This document shows, in pieces, positions 17,330 to 25,651 of a DNA stretch of 64,000 nucleotides. Every line of letters starts with the position of its first letter. Position 1 is the first letter of the stretch. Under the pieces are notes generated by a model. It did not search any database. It was given only the letters and a program-made list of their open reading frames with translations, and was not told where the DNA came from. Source of the DNA: Lachnospiraceae bacterium (GTDB lineage Bacteria; Bacillota; Clostridia; Lachnospirales; Anaerotignaceae); the NCBI GenBank assembly GCA_003543235.1, contig DPJA01000009.1, positions 158,022-222,021 of the forward strand. The letters are read 5' to 3'. A program made the translations under genes and the position numbers.

Positions 17330-20131
17330 ATGAAAAGTTATTTAGAACGAATAATCGAATTTATGAAAAGCAGACTTTTTGTTATGCTTTTAAGCGTATT
17401 TCTGCTTTTTTCCATGATAATGTTGCGTCTTTTTTCAATGCAGATACTTAACGGAGAAAAATATCAACAAAACTTAAAGGCAAGCATATTACAGGAACTT
17501 TCTATACCTGCATCAAGAGGTATAATTTATGACCGCTATGGCAGACCACTGGCTACAAATCAGGTTGATTTTTCCCTTAAGCTAGATGACAGTATTAAGG
17601 TGTCACTCTCTAACCTAAACCTTATACTGCAAAACCTTGTATTGTCATACAACAATGATAATTCAACAATAATGGATACTTTGCCTATAACATCAAGCAA
17701 GCCTTACGCCTTTACTTTTAAAACAAAAGAAGAAGAAACTGCTTGGAAAACGTCTATCGGTCTTACAAAAAAACAATTGAATATGACTGCTGAAGAAGTA
17801 ATAAACTATCTTACTGAAAAATTTCAGGTGTCTAATTCACTTACAACGCTTCAGCAACGCAAGATAATTTCCCTTGGCATAAACTGCAACGAGAAAAATC
17901 TTATGCTGTTTTCTCTTATACAAATTTTGGACAAAAACGGAGAAACTCTTGTTAACAACCTCCCTATTTCCACCTCAGAACCATACACCTTTCAGTTTGA
18001 TGGCAACGAGAGTAAAGAAATAGACTGGAAAGAAAGCGTGGGCATGGAAGATGAGCAGCTTAGTTATACACCAGCACAGTGTATGGAATACTTAGAGGAC
18101 CTTTTTGAAGTTCCAAAAAATCTTTCTTCTGATATGAAAAGGAAAATTATAACAGTTAAATATTCTCTCTACCTTAAACGATATCGAAAGTATCAGCCAA
18201 TTACCGTAGCCCTTAACATAAGCGACAAAACAGTGGCAAGCGTAGAAGAACATAACGACTCTTTTCCAGGAGTAATTATAGATACCTCGTCCCTTAGGAA
18301 TTACCCTAACGGAAAATATTTTTCTCATATTTTGGGCTATATACGTAAAATATCAGACACGGAGTATGAAGAATACAAAGACTATGGCTACACCAATAGC
18401 GATATTATTGGTAAAAGCGGTATCGAAAAGCTTTACGAGCTTGACCTCAACGGTGAGGACGGCGAAATGATGGTTGAAGTTGATGCCTCTGGTAGGCGTA
18501 TAAATACCATTGAAACCAAACAGCCTGTTTCGGGTAACAATGTTTTTCTTACCCTAGACAAAAAACTGCAAACCGCCGCTTATGACTATCTTGAGCAAGC
18601 ACTTACCGATGTGCTTGTAAGCAAGCTTACTGCAACTTCTTTAAAGAGTTCACCTATTACATTAAAGGAATTTTTTACTTCTTTGTTAAAATGTAATACT
18701 ATAAGTCTTGATAAAATAGTAACATCCAACTCAGGTCAGCAAAAAGAAATTTACAATATGATTATGGCAGCGTATCCAACCTTTTCATTGACCAACGACG
18801 AGGATAGAGAAACAGCACAACAGTTTATTATTAACTGCATAAATAACAACGCTATTAGCTATAAACAACTGCTTGTTGTGCTTTTGGAGCAAGGCACTAT
18901 TACCGCAGATGAAGATTATCTAAACAAAATTAAAAATGGAACTGTATCGCCTCTTTCTGTAGTTATTGCTAAGCTTAAATCTGGTGAACTAACACCTGGA
19001 GATACTAACCTCGACCCATGTTCAGGCTCCATTGTTGTTTCAGATGTAAATTCGGGCGAAACACTTGCCCTTGTTACCTATCCGTCTTACGATAATAACA
19101 GACTGGTAAATAATTTTGATAACGATTATTACAACTCACTTTTGGTAAATCCAACAACACCATTGGTAAACCGAGCTTTAAGGGAGGAAAAAGCACCTGG
19201 TTCAACCTTTAAAATGATTACAGCCCTTGCTGGTCTTGAAACAGGTGTAATAACACCAACTTCACTTATACAAGATTTAGGAGTTTTTACAAAAGCAGGT
19301 GTTCCTTATGCAAAATGTTGGATATATTCCTACGGCAGCACCCACGGAAGCATTAATGTTTCCACAGCGTTGGAAGTAAGCTGTAACTACTTTTTCTATG
19401 AAACTGCATACCGTATGGGCAATCAATCTACAGGAAACGCTGTGCAAAGTATAGAAACCCTTAATAAGTATATGTCTGCCTTTGGCTTAGATAGATACAC
19501 AGGTATAGAAATAGGTGAAAATAAACCAAACATGGCCTCCCCTAAGTATAAGGAGGAAACCATAAAGTGGCAAAATCCAGATGCAACCACAAGCCAAACA
19601 AGGTGGTCTGACGGAGATACAATACGTGCAGCAATCGGTCAGTCGGTAAATAACTATGCCCCTGCCCACATGAACAAGTATCTTGCAACTTTAGCAAACG
19701 GTGGTACACTCTACAAAATGCACCTTGTAGACAAGGTTGAACAAACCAACGGCAATATTGTTGAGCAGATAGACCCAGTTATTGAAGATGTAACTCAATT
19801 TAAAGATGAAAACCTTCAGGCCGTGTATAAGGGTATGCTATTAGTTACACAAGGTGAAAAAGGTACATTACGTGGAGTTTTTAAAGATTTCCCTATAGAT
19901 GTGGCTGGAAAATCTGGTACAGCACAGGAAAACCTTACAAGAAGCTCTCATACTTGGTTTACAGGCTTTGCACCTTATGACGACCCACAGATTGCAGTTA
20001 CAGTAATGATTCCTTTTGGCGAAAACGCAGGCTCACCTGCAGCTGTTGTGGCTAAAAATATTATTGGAGAATATATGGGACTTAACTATCAGCCTGAAAA
20101 TTCATATATGGACAACGTACTTGCAAAATAA
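17330..20131 (+). CDS. pbp2: Penicillin-binding protein 2 (class B transpeptidase), enlarged
   Basis: Monofunctional D,D-transpeptidase that cross-links peptidoglycan with RodA during elongation. One N-terminal membrane helix (about 14-38), a PBP dimer domain beginning PASRGIIYDRYGRPLATN, and the transpeptidase domain with STFK (catalytic serine), SCN (SxN) and KSG (KTG box). At 933 residues it is much longer than typical PBP2 (600-720). Two extra blocks explain this: a tandem duplicated module of about 80 residues at 98-185 and 197-277, and an insert of about 140 residues between KKLQTAAYDYL and GSIVVSDV. ATG chosen because GGAGG lies 5 bases upstream. Confidence 0.93.
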   Translation: MKSYLERIIEFMKSRLFVMLLSVFLLFSMIMLRLFSMQILNGEKYQQNLKASILQELSIPASRGIIYDRYGRPLATNQVDFSLKLDDSIKVSLSNLNLILQNLVLSYNNDNSTIMDTLPITSSKPYAFTFKTKEEETAWKTSIGLTKKQLNMTAEEVINYLTEKFQVSNSLTTLQQRKIISLGINCNEKNLMLFSLIQILDKNGETLVNNLPISTSEPYTFQFDGNESKEIDWKESVGMEDEQLSYTPAQCMEYLEDLFEVPKNLSSDMKRKIITVKYSLYLKRYRKYQPITVALNISDKTVASVEEHNDSFPGVIIDTSSLRNYPNGKYFSHILGYIRKISDTEYEEYKDYGYTNSDIIGKSGIEKLYELDLNGEDGEMMVEVDASGRRINTIETKQPVSGNNVFLTLDKKLQTAAYDYLEQALTDVLVSKLTATSLKSSPITLKEFFTSLLKCNTISLDKIVTSNSGQQKEIYNMIMAAYPTFSLTNDEDRETAQQFIINCINNNAISYKQLLVVLLEQGTITADEDYLNKIKNGTVSPLSVVIAKLKSGELTPGDTNLDPCSGSIVVSDVNSGETLALVTYPSYDNNRLVNNFDNDYYNSLLVNPTTPLVNRALREEKAPGSTFKMITALAGLETGVITPTSLIQDLGVFTKAGVPYAKCWIYSYGSTHGSINVSTALEVSCNYFFYETAYRMGNQSTGNAVQSIETLNKYMSAFGLDRYTGIEIGENKPNMASPKYKEETIKWQNPDATTSQTRWSDGDTIRAAIGQSVNNYAPAHMNKYLATLANGGTLYKMHLVDKVEQTNGNIVEQIDPVIEDVTQFKDENLQAVYKGMLLVTQGEKGTLRGVFKDFPIDVAGKSGTAQENLTRSSHTWFTGFAPYDDPQIAVTVMIPFGENAGSPAAVVAKNIIGEYMGLNYQPENSYMDNVLAK

Positions 20132-20145
20132 ACAGGAGGACTATT

Positions 20146-20706
20146 ATGATTATATTTAGTAACGAAAACGAAAACACTTCCGACATTGCCGATAATTGTG
20201 ATGAAATTGAAATAAGTGTTGCCCAAGTAGGCGATTCTATGGAGAATATAATTGAAGCAGCAGAAGTAAAAGAAAATGCAGAAAAAACCGAACCAATAAT
20301 TTCACTAACGGACGAACCTGAAATTACAACTAATAAACGTATTTCTGAATTAGTTGCAACTGAATTTATTAAAGAACACCATGCAAAATTCCATAAAGGA
20401 AATTTAAGAAGTGGAATGGTACTGGAATATGACGGAAGTATAATTTTGCTTGGTGACGTTAATCCAGGTGCACAAATAAGGGCAACTGGGAACATAATTG
20501 TTCTTGGTACACTTAAAGGTGTTGCTCATGCGGGAGCAAATGGTGAAAGGGACGCATATGTTTTTGCCCTTAAGCTTGCTCCAGTTCAGCTTAGAATAGC
20601 GGATATAATAACTAGGTTTCCAGAAAGCAGTAATTCAAAATCCAACATAAATCCTGAATATGCCTATGTGGAAGATGGAACGGTTTTTGTATCCACTTTT
20701 GAATAA
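20146..20706 (+). CDS. minC: Septum site-determining protein MinC, short N-terminus
   Basis: Residues from about 86 onward are a clear MinC C-terminal beta-helix: LRSGMVLEYDGSIILLGDVNPGA, then GNIIVLGTLKGVAHAGANG, which bind MinD and FtsZ tails. The first 85 residues are acidic and low in complexity and do not look like the folded MinC N-terminal domain that antagonises FtsZ polymers. Length 186 against about 210-230 usually. GGAGG precedes the ATG. It lies just after pbp2, 14 bases away, and is separated from minD by a promoter. Confidence 0.85.
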   Translation: MIIFSNENENTSDIADNCDEIEISVAQVGDSMENIIEAAEVKENAEKTEPIISLTDEPEITTNKRISELVATEFIKEHHAKFHKGNLRSGMVLEYDGSIILLGDVNPGAQIRATGNIIVLGTLKGVAHAGANGERDAYVFALKLAPVQLRIADIITRFPESSNSKSNINPEYAYVEDGTVFVSTFE

Positions 20707-20732
20707 GTAAAAAACAGGTTTTTTGCATGATA

Positions 20733-20782
20733 TGCACCACTATGTCGATAAGTTTAAAAATTTGCTTGAAAAAGTTGGTGCA
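20733..20782 (+). repeat. Inverted repeat overlapping the minD promoter
   Basis: TGCACCA at 20733-20739 is repeated inverted as TGGTGCA at 20776-20782, inside the spacer of the minD promoter. A short palindrome TGCATgatATGCA lies just before the left arm. It could be an operator or a minC 3' hairpin; there is no T run after it. Confidence 0.45.
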
Positions 20783-20794
20783 TTATCTTAATAT
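20766..20794 (+). promoter_or_regulatory. Promoter of minD-minE
   Basis: TTGAAA, 17 bases, TAATAT; 80 bases before the minD start. It would let minDE be expressed apart from mre-pbp2-minC. Confidence 0.65.
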
Positions 20795-20873
20795 TTTTGT
20801 TAATATAAGCTTATATAGCTTTGTATATTAATTTTTTACTAATGAATAATAACGAGCTGGGAGGATTATACAT

Positions 20874-21674
20874 ATGGGTGAAGTAATAGTAATAACAAGT
20901 GGAAAAGGTGGCGTTGGAAAAACAACCACCTCTGCAAATATTGGCTGTGGTTTGGCAATTGCAGGTAAAAAAGTAGCGTTGGTGGATGCCGACATAGGTC
21001 TTAGAAATCTTGATGTGGTTATGGGTCTGGAAAACAGAATTGTATATGACCTTGTAGATGTAGTTGAGGGCAACTGTAAAATTAAACAGGCACTTATTAA
21101 GGATAAACGATATGCTGGGCTTTTCCTGTTGCCTGCAGCACAAACACGTGATAAAAATGCTGTTTCTCCTGAACAAATGCAGAAGCTTTGCGAAAGCTTA
21201 AAAGAAGAAGGCTTTGACTACATAATAATTGACTGCCCTGCTGGTATAGAACAAGGCTTTAAAAATGCCATTGCTGGTGCAAACCGTGCTTTGGTTGTTA
21301 CTACGCCAGAGGTAAGTGCCGTAAGAGATGCCGACAGAATTATTGGACTTCTTGAAGCAAACGAAATAAATAACCCTAACCTTATTATTAACCGCTTAAG
21401 GGTAGACATGGTTAAACGTGGTGACATGATGAGTATTGATGATGTTACAGAAATACTTGCAATTGATATAATTGGCGTTGTTCCAGACGATGAATCAATT
21501 GTTATCACAACCAACAAAGGTGAACCTGCGGTTAATGATGCAACCTCAAAAGCCGGACAGGCATATCGCAACATTACCCAGAGAATACTGGGCGAAGATG
21601 TTCCACTTATGGATTTTGAAGTTGAAGAAAGTTTCATCGACAAATTAAAAAAACTTTTCCGTCACAGTAACTAA
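20874..21674 (+). CDS. minD: Septum site-determining ATPase MinD
   Basis: Deviant Walker A ATPase that brings MinC to the membrane. GKGGVGKTTTSANIG is at residues 10-24, DADIGLRNLD at 40-49 and DYIIIDCPAG near 118. The C-terminus ends in an amphipathic helix (ESFIDKLKKLFRHSN) that serves as the membrane targeting sequence. Length 266 is standard. GGGAGG precedes the ATG. Followed by minE after 15 bases. Confidence 0.97.
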   Translation: MGEVIVITSGKGGVGKTTTSANIGCGLAIAGKKVALVDADIGLRNLDVVMGLENRIVYDLVDVVEGNCKIKQALIKDKRYAGLFLLPAAQTRDKNAVSPEQMQKLCESLKEEGFDYIIIDCPAGIEQGFKNAIAGANRALVVTTPEVSAVRDADRIIGLLEANEINNPNLIINRLRVDMVKRGDMMSIDDVTEILAIDIIGVVPDDESIVITTNKGEPAVNDATSKAGQAYRNITQRILGEDVPLMDFEVEESFIDKLKKLFRHSN

Positions 21675-21689
21675 AAGGGGGGAATTATA

Positions 21690-21986
21690 ATGGCAATTGA
21701 CTTTTTCAGTTTTTTTAAGAAAAAAGAGCAGGCAAGCGGTAGTATGGCAAAAGATAGATTAAAACTTGTGCTTGTGCATGACAGAGTAAACTGTTCCTCC
21801 CAAGTGCTTGAAATGCTTAAGGGCGACATTATAAAAGTTATATCCAACTATATGGAAATTGACGAGGATGAGCTTGATATAAACATAACCCAAACCGAAA
21901 GCGAGGACCACAAAGGAACAGTCCCTGTGCTTTATGCCAACATTCCTATTAAAAGTATGCTCAGAAACTCAAATAACGACGATTGA
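21690..21986 (+). CDS. minE: Cell division topological specificity factor MinE
   Basis: Stimulates MinD ATP hydrolysis and drives pole-to-pole oscillation. The N-terminal amphipathic segment (AIDFFSFFKKK) is the membrane/MinD-contact region; KDRLKLVLVHDRVNCSSQVLEMLKGDIIKVISNY is the family core. Length 98. AAAAGGGGGG precedes the ATG. With MinD it suggests an oscillating Min system rather than MinJ/DivIVA. Confidence 0.94.
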   Translation: MAIDFFSFFKKKEQASGSMAKDRLKLVLVHDRVNCSSQVLEMLKGDIIKVISNYMEIDEDELDINITQTESEDHKGTVPVLYANIPIKSMLRNSNNDD

Positions 21987-21989
21987 TAG

Positions 21990-22020
21990 AATAGGCTTCG
22001 CAAAGTCGAAGCCTATTTCT
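21990..22020 (+). terminator. Intrinsic terminator after minE
   Basis: Perfect 11-bp stem AATAGGCTTCG/CGAAGCCTATT with a 6-base loop; the T run (TTTCTGT) is short. Confidence 0.75.
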
Positions 22021-22042
22021 GTATGTTTAAGGTGATTTATTT

Positions 22043-23185
22043 ATGGATACTAAAAAATTGTTTTATAACTTAGATTACTGGCTTATAGTCCCAGTGTTTA
22101 TACTATCCATTTTTGGGATAATATGTATAGGCTCTGCGACGCATATAAACCTTGGCGAAAGTCCCGCCACCTACTATTCCCAAATGGTATGGTTTGCAAT
22201 TGGCATTGCAATTATGTTTGGTGCTATTTTTTTGAACTATCAATTTCTTTCGCAATATTATTTATGGCTTTATGTGATAAATATATTGCTGCTTATAGCC
22301 GTTTTAATTGTGGGCAGAAATGTAAATGGTGCAACTCGTTGGCTTTATATTGGCGGCTTAGGCATACAACCATCAGAATTTGCAAAAATTATTATTATAT
22401 TTTGCTTAGCAAAACTCATTGACAAAAATAGACAAGAGATTAATAATATAAGTATACTTGCATTTATTGCAGCATTTGTGTTAATACCTATTTTCCTTAT
22501 CCAAAAACAGCCTTCTCTTTCTGCTAGCCTTGTGCTTTTGGCAGTATTAGTAGTTGAACTGTTTGTTGCTGGTATTAATTACAAGTATATTTTAATTGCA
22601 TTGATGGTTATTATTCCCATTTTGGCTTTCATATGTTGGGATGTGCAAAACGAACCACCTATTATTGTAAATAAATTATTGGCATCACACCAAATAACAC
22701 GTATAAAAACCTTCCTTAATCCCGTTGAAGGCTCTAACGAGTATTATCAGACAATAAAGTCTATTAATGCCATAGGCTCAGGTAAGATGATGGGAAAAGG
22801 CTTATATCAGGGTACACTTAACCAATTAAGCTACCTACCAGAGCCACATAATGATTTTATTTTTTCGGTTATTGGCGAGGAATTTGGGTTTATTGGATGT
22901 ATAAGTGTTCTTATATTAGAGTTTTTTGTAGTTTTTAGGTGTATACTGATAGCAGTTAGCTGTAGGGATTCATTTAGCCAGCTTATTGTTGCTGGCATAG
23001 CCGGCATGATAGCCTTTCAAGTGTTTGTCAACACAGGTGTTGCAACCAGCATCCTTCCAAACACAGGTATGTCACTGCCCTTTGTAAGCTATGGCGGCAG
23101 TTCAATGTGGTCTAACATGGCATCTATAGGGCTTGTGTTAAACATTGGCTTAAAGCGTTCCAAATCATTATTCGAGGGGGTATAA
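22043..23185 (+). CDS. rodA: SEDS peptidoglycan polymerase RodA
   Basis: Glycosyltransferase that polymerises lipid II and works with PBP2. About ten membrane segments in 380 residues. Family motifs include GATRWLYIGGLGIQPSEFAKI, the acidic loop with PEPHNDFIFSVIGEEFGFIG, and the C-terminal PFVSYGGSSMWSNM. Its position at the end of the mre-min block favours RodA over FtsW or SpoVE. AAGGTG precedes the ATG. mgsA begins 3 bases after the stop. Confidence 0.94.
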   Translation: MDTKKLFYNLDYWLIVPVFILSIFGIICIGSATHINLGESPATYYSQMVWFAIGIAIMFGAIFLNYQFLSQYYLWLYVINILLLIAVLIVGRNVNGATRWLYIGGLGIQPSEFAKIIIIFCLAKLIDKNRQEINNISILAFIAAFVLIPIFLIQKQPSLSASLVLLAVLVVELFVAGINYKYILIALMVIIPILAFICWDVQNEPPIIVNKLLASHQITRIKTFLNPVEGSNEYYQTIKSINAIGSGKMMGKGLYQGTLNQLSYLPEPHNDFIFSVIGEEFGFIGCISVLILEFFVVFRCILIAVSCRDSFSQLIVAGIAGMIAFQVFVNTGVATSILPNTGMSLPFVSYGGSSMWSNMASIGLVLNIGLKRSKSLFEGV

Positions 23186-23188
23186 CTA

Positions 23189-23578
23189 GTGAATATTGCT
23201 TTAATAGCACATGATAACAAAAAGAAATTAATGGAAAATCTTTGTATTGCATACAGACATATTTTAAACAAACATACTTTATACGCCACAGGCACAACAG
23301 GAAGCCTTGTAGAGGCGGCAACCAATCTTTCGGTACACAAATACCTTGCAGGACATTTGGGCGGAGAACAGCAACTAGGCTCTCAGGTAGCCAACAACGA
23401 TATTGACCTTGTTGTTTTTTTGCGTGACCCAGTTGCACCAAAAAGCTATGAGCCTAATATCAACGGCATCTTAAGGCTTTGCGACGTGCATAATATCCCT
23501 CTTGCAAGTAACCTTGCAACAGCTGAAATTTTACTTCTTGCTTTAGACCGTGGAGATTTAGACTGGAGAAAGATTTAA
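23189..23578 (+). CDS. mgsA: Methylglyoxal synthase-like protein with altered catalytic residues
   Basis: The 129-residue fold is unmistakably methylglyoxal synthase: IALIAHDNKK at the start, the phosphate-binding YATGTTGSLV, and DPVAPKSYEPN in the active-site loop. Compared by eye with E. coli MgsA, three key positions differ: D71 is E60 (GGEQQ), H98 is Y87 and D101 is N90, while H19-D20 and D91 are kept (H8-D9, D80). In E. coli D71, H98 and D101 take part in catalysis, so activity may be weak or changed. GTG start after GAGGGGG. It follows rodA directly. Confidence 0.88.
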   Translation: MNIALIAHDNKKKLMENLCIAYRHILNKHTLYATGTTGSLVEAATNLSVHKYLAGHLGGEQQLGSQVANNDIDLVVFLRDPVAPKSYEPNINGILRLCDVHNIPLASNLATAEILLLALDRGDLDWRKI

Positions 23579-23608
23579 CCTAACAGATAGAAATGTGGTG
23601 AATTAGAT

Positions 23609-23896
23609 ATGAATATGGCTACAAAAATTATTTTAGGATATTATCTTGTTCTAAACTTAGTTTTGCTTATAACCATGGGCATTGATAAAATGCGGGCTGC
23701 ACATAAAGAATGGCGAGTTCCAGAAAGCACATTATTTATAATGTCACTGCTAGGTGGTGCAATTGGAGGCTTTGGTGGTATGTTTTTGTTCCACCATAAA
23801 ACCAAAAAACCAGCGTTTTACATAATATATGCAGCTGCACTAGTTCTACACTTGGCACTACTGTACTTCATTTTTACAAAAATTATTCAGTTATAG
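23609..23896 (+). CDS. Small membrane protein, DUF1294 family
   Basis: A 95-residue protein with three hydrophobic segments. The family pattern is present: MGIDKMRAAHKEWRVPESTLFIMSLLGGAIGG and then FHHKTKKPAF. The function of DUF1294 is unknown. The ribosome site (GTGGTG) is weak. Last gene of the plus-strand block, closed by the terminator at 23945. Confidence 0.82.
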   Translation: MNMATKIILGYYLVLNLVLLITMGIDKMRAAHKEWRVPESTLFIMSLLGGAIGGFGGMFLFHHKTKKPAFYIIYAAALVLHLALLYFIFTKIIQL

Positions 23897-23944
23897 AAGC
23901 GTAATTTTGAAAATTTATATCCTTTTGAATTATTTACAAACATA

Positions 23945-23984
23945 AAATGCCTTTAACCAAAAGTATATCTGGTTAAAGGCATTT
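23945..23984. terminator. Bidirectional terminator between DUF1294 gene and efp
   Basis: Perfect 15-bp stem AAATGCCTTTAACCA/TGGTTAAAGGCATTT with T-rich flank on the plus strand and a shorter one on the minus strand. Serves the two convergent genes. Confidence 0.9.
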
Positions 23985-24023
23985 TTAATAATTTAAATTA
24001 GTACAACTCAGCAGTTGTACACC

Positions 24024-24587
24024 TTAGTTGTTTACACGTCCTAAGTATTCACCTGTTCTGGTGTCAATTTTAATTTTTTCGTTTTGGTTTATAAATAATG
24101 GCACATAAACAGTTGCACCTGTTTCAACAACAGCAGGCTTTGTTGCACCCTGTGATGTGTTGCCAGCAAAACCAGGCTCTGTTTCAATAATCTCAAGCTC
24201 TACAAATAATGGAGGCTCAATACCAAATACCTGACCATCATAGGAAAGAATTTTAACCATTTCGTTTTCCTTAACAAACTTAAGTGTGTCACCAATGTCG
24301 CTTTCGTTAACAGCAATCTGCTCGTAGTTTTCTACGTTCATGAAGTGGTATAAAGTTCCATCAGCATATAGATACTGCATATCAAGTCTTTCGATATGAG
24401 CTCTTGCCATTTTTTCTGTAGGTCTAAAAGTTCTTTCAACCACACTACCTGTTTTAAGGTTTTTAATCTTTGTACGTACAAAAGCTGCTCCCTTGCCCGG
24501 TTTAACGTGCTGGAACTCAAGAACAACAAAAATTTCACCTTCATATTCAACTGTTACACCATTTCTAAATTCACTTGCAGAAATCAT
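24024..24587 (-). CDS. efp: Translation elongation factor P
   Basis: Relieves ribosomes stalled at polyproline. 187 residues in three beta-barrel domains; the loop [14 protein letters not shown] carries the lysine that may be modified, and the C-terminal domain has [25 protein letters not shown]. The ATG follows GGAGG by 8 bases; a TTG just before it is less likely. Downstream of aroQ, with a possible promoter of its own. Confidence 0.97.
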   Translation of the reverse strand: MISASEFRNGVTVEYEGEIFVVLEFQHVKPGKGAAFVRTKIKNLKTGSVVERTFRPTEKMARAHIERLDMQYLYADGTLYHFMNVENYEQIAVNESDIGDTLKFVKENEMVKILSYDGQVFGIEPPLFVELEIIETEPGFAGNTSQGATKPAVVETGATVYVPLFINQNEKIKIDTRTGEYLGRVNN

Positions 24588-24621
24588 CAATAAATCCTCC
24601 TCATTAGACTAATCTTGTACT

Positions 24622-24650
24622 AGTTTAAATTAAAATTCTCTATTTCGCAA
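24622..24650 (-). promoter_or_regulatory. Possible promoter of efp
   Basis: On the minus strand TTGCGA, 17 bases, TAAACT. Modest match; it lies in the 88-base gap between aroQ and efp. Confidence 0.4.
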
Positions 24651-24675
24651 TAGTTTTATCAAAAATTTTATATCT

Positions 24676-25128
24676 TTAGCTTTTTTTTGCATCTTCAGCC
24701 ATCATTTTAAATGCCATAAGTGCCAGTATATAACCATTTTCTCCAAATCCGCACATTTGTCCTATACATGATGCGGCTGTAACAGACTTATGCCTGAACT
24801 CATCACGCTGATGAATATTGGATAAATGAACCTCTATTGTTGGTATTTTAACTGAGGCAATGGCATCACGCAGTGCATAACTATAGTGGGTAAACGCCCC
24901 TGGGTTGATTATTATGCCCTCAACACCGTCAAAATAACATTGCTGAAGCTTGTCTATTATTCCGCCCTCATAATTACTTTGAAAAATGTCAGCATCCATT
25001 CCCATTTCCTCTGCCTTTGCCAATATATTTTTGTTTATGTCATCAAGGTTTTTTTTCCCATAAACGCCTTGTTCTCTTATACCTGTAAAGTTAAGATTTG
25101 GCCCGTGTATTATGCAAATCTTTTTCAT
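24676..25128 (-). CDS. aroQ: 3-dehydroquinate dehydratase, type II
   Basis: Third step of the shikimate pathway, anti elimination of water from 3-dehydroquinate. 150 residues, the dodecameric class. GPNLN, the lid REQGVYG with its catalytic arginine and tyrosine, NPGAFTHYS and EVHLSNIHQRDEFRHKS are all in place. GGGAGGTG precedes the ATG. Its start overlaps the end of aroK by 38 bases. Confidence 0.95.
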   Translation of the reverse strand: MKKICIIHGPNLNFTGIREQGVYGKKNLDDINKNILAKAEEMGMDADIFQSNYEGGIIDKLQQCYFDGVEGIIINPGAFTHYSYALRDAIASVKIPTIEVHLSNIHQRDEFRHKSVTAASCIGQMCGFGENGYILALMAFKMMAEDAKKS

Positions 25129-25645
25129 TATATTTATTCACCTCCCTCTCTATTTTTTCAGTAATATGGTTAACGTCGCCTCCATGTACACATACTGTAA
25201 CATCTGCATATTTCTCATACAGACTTTTTCGTTCTTCCATAAGACGTCGTATTATGCTCAATTTATCGTCGCCTTGCAGCAGCGGTCTTGTAACGTCATC
25301 TCCTATGTTTCTATAAATATGCTCAGGTGTAGATTTAAGATATACAATTATACCAGCTTTTTTAAGCATACACATATTTTCTTCATTTTTTATTATTCCG
25401 CCGCCAGTAGCAATAATATTACCGCCCTCTTTGGAAAGTATTTCAACGGCGTTTTTTTCCAAATCTCGAAAGTATGCCTCACCTTTATCCTGAAACATTT
25501 GGGCAATGCTTGTACCCTCTTTGTGCTCGATGTATCGGTCTGTATCAATAAAATTATATTTAAGCTTTTGGCTAAGTTTTTTGCCAAGTGTTGTTTTTCC
25601 GCACCCCATAAATCCTATAAGCACTATATTTTTTCTCTTGTCCAT
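25091..25645 (-). CDS. aroK: Shikimate kinase
   Basis: Phosphorylates shikimate at the 3-hydroxyl. P-loop GFMGCGKTTLG, the shikimate-binding DTD and YFRDLE, ATGGGI, and TRPLL in the lid region are all visible. 184 residues; the last 12 overlap the start of aroQ in another frame. Six bases separate it from aroE. Confidence 0.95.
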   Translation of the reverse strand: MDKRKNIVLIGFMGCGKTTLGKKLSQKLKYNFIDTDRYIEHKEGTSIAQMFQDKGEAYFRDLEKNAVEILSKEGGNIIATGGGIIKNEENMCMLKKAGIIVYLKSTPEHIYRNIGDDVTRPLLQGDDKLSIIRRLMEERKSLYEKYADVTVCVHGGDVNHITEKIEREVNKYNEKDLHNTRAKS

Positions 25646-25651
25646 TTTTAC

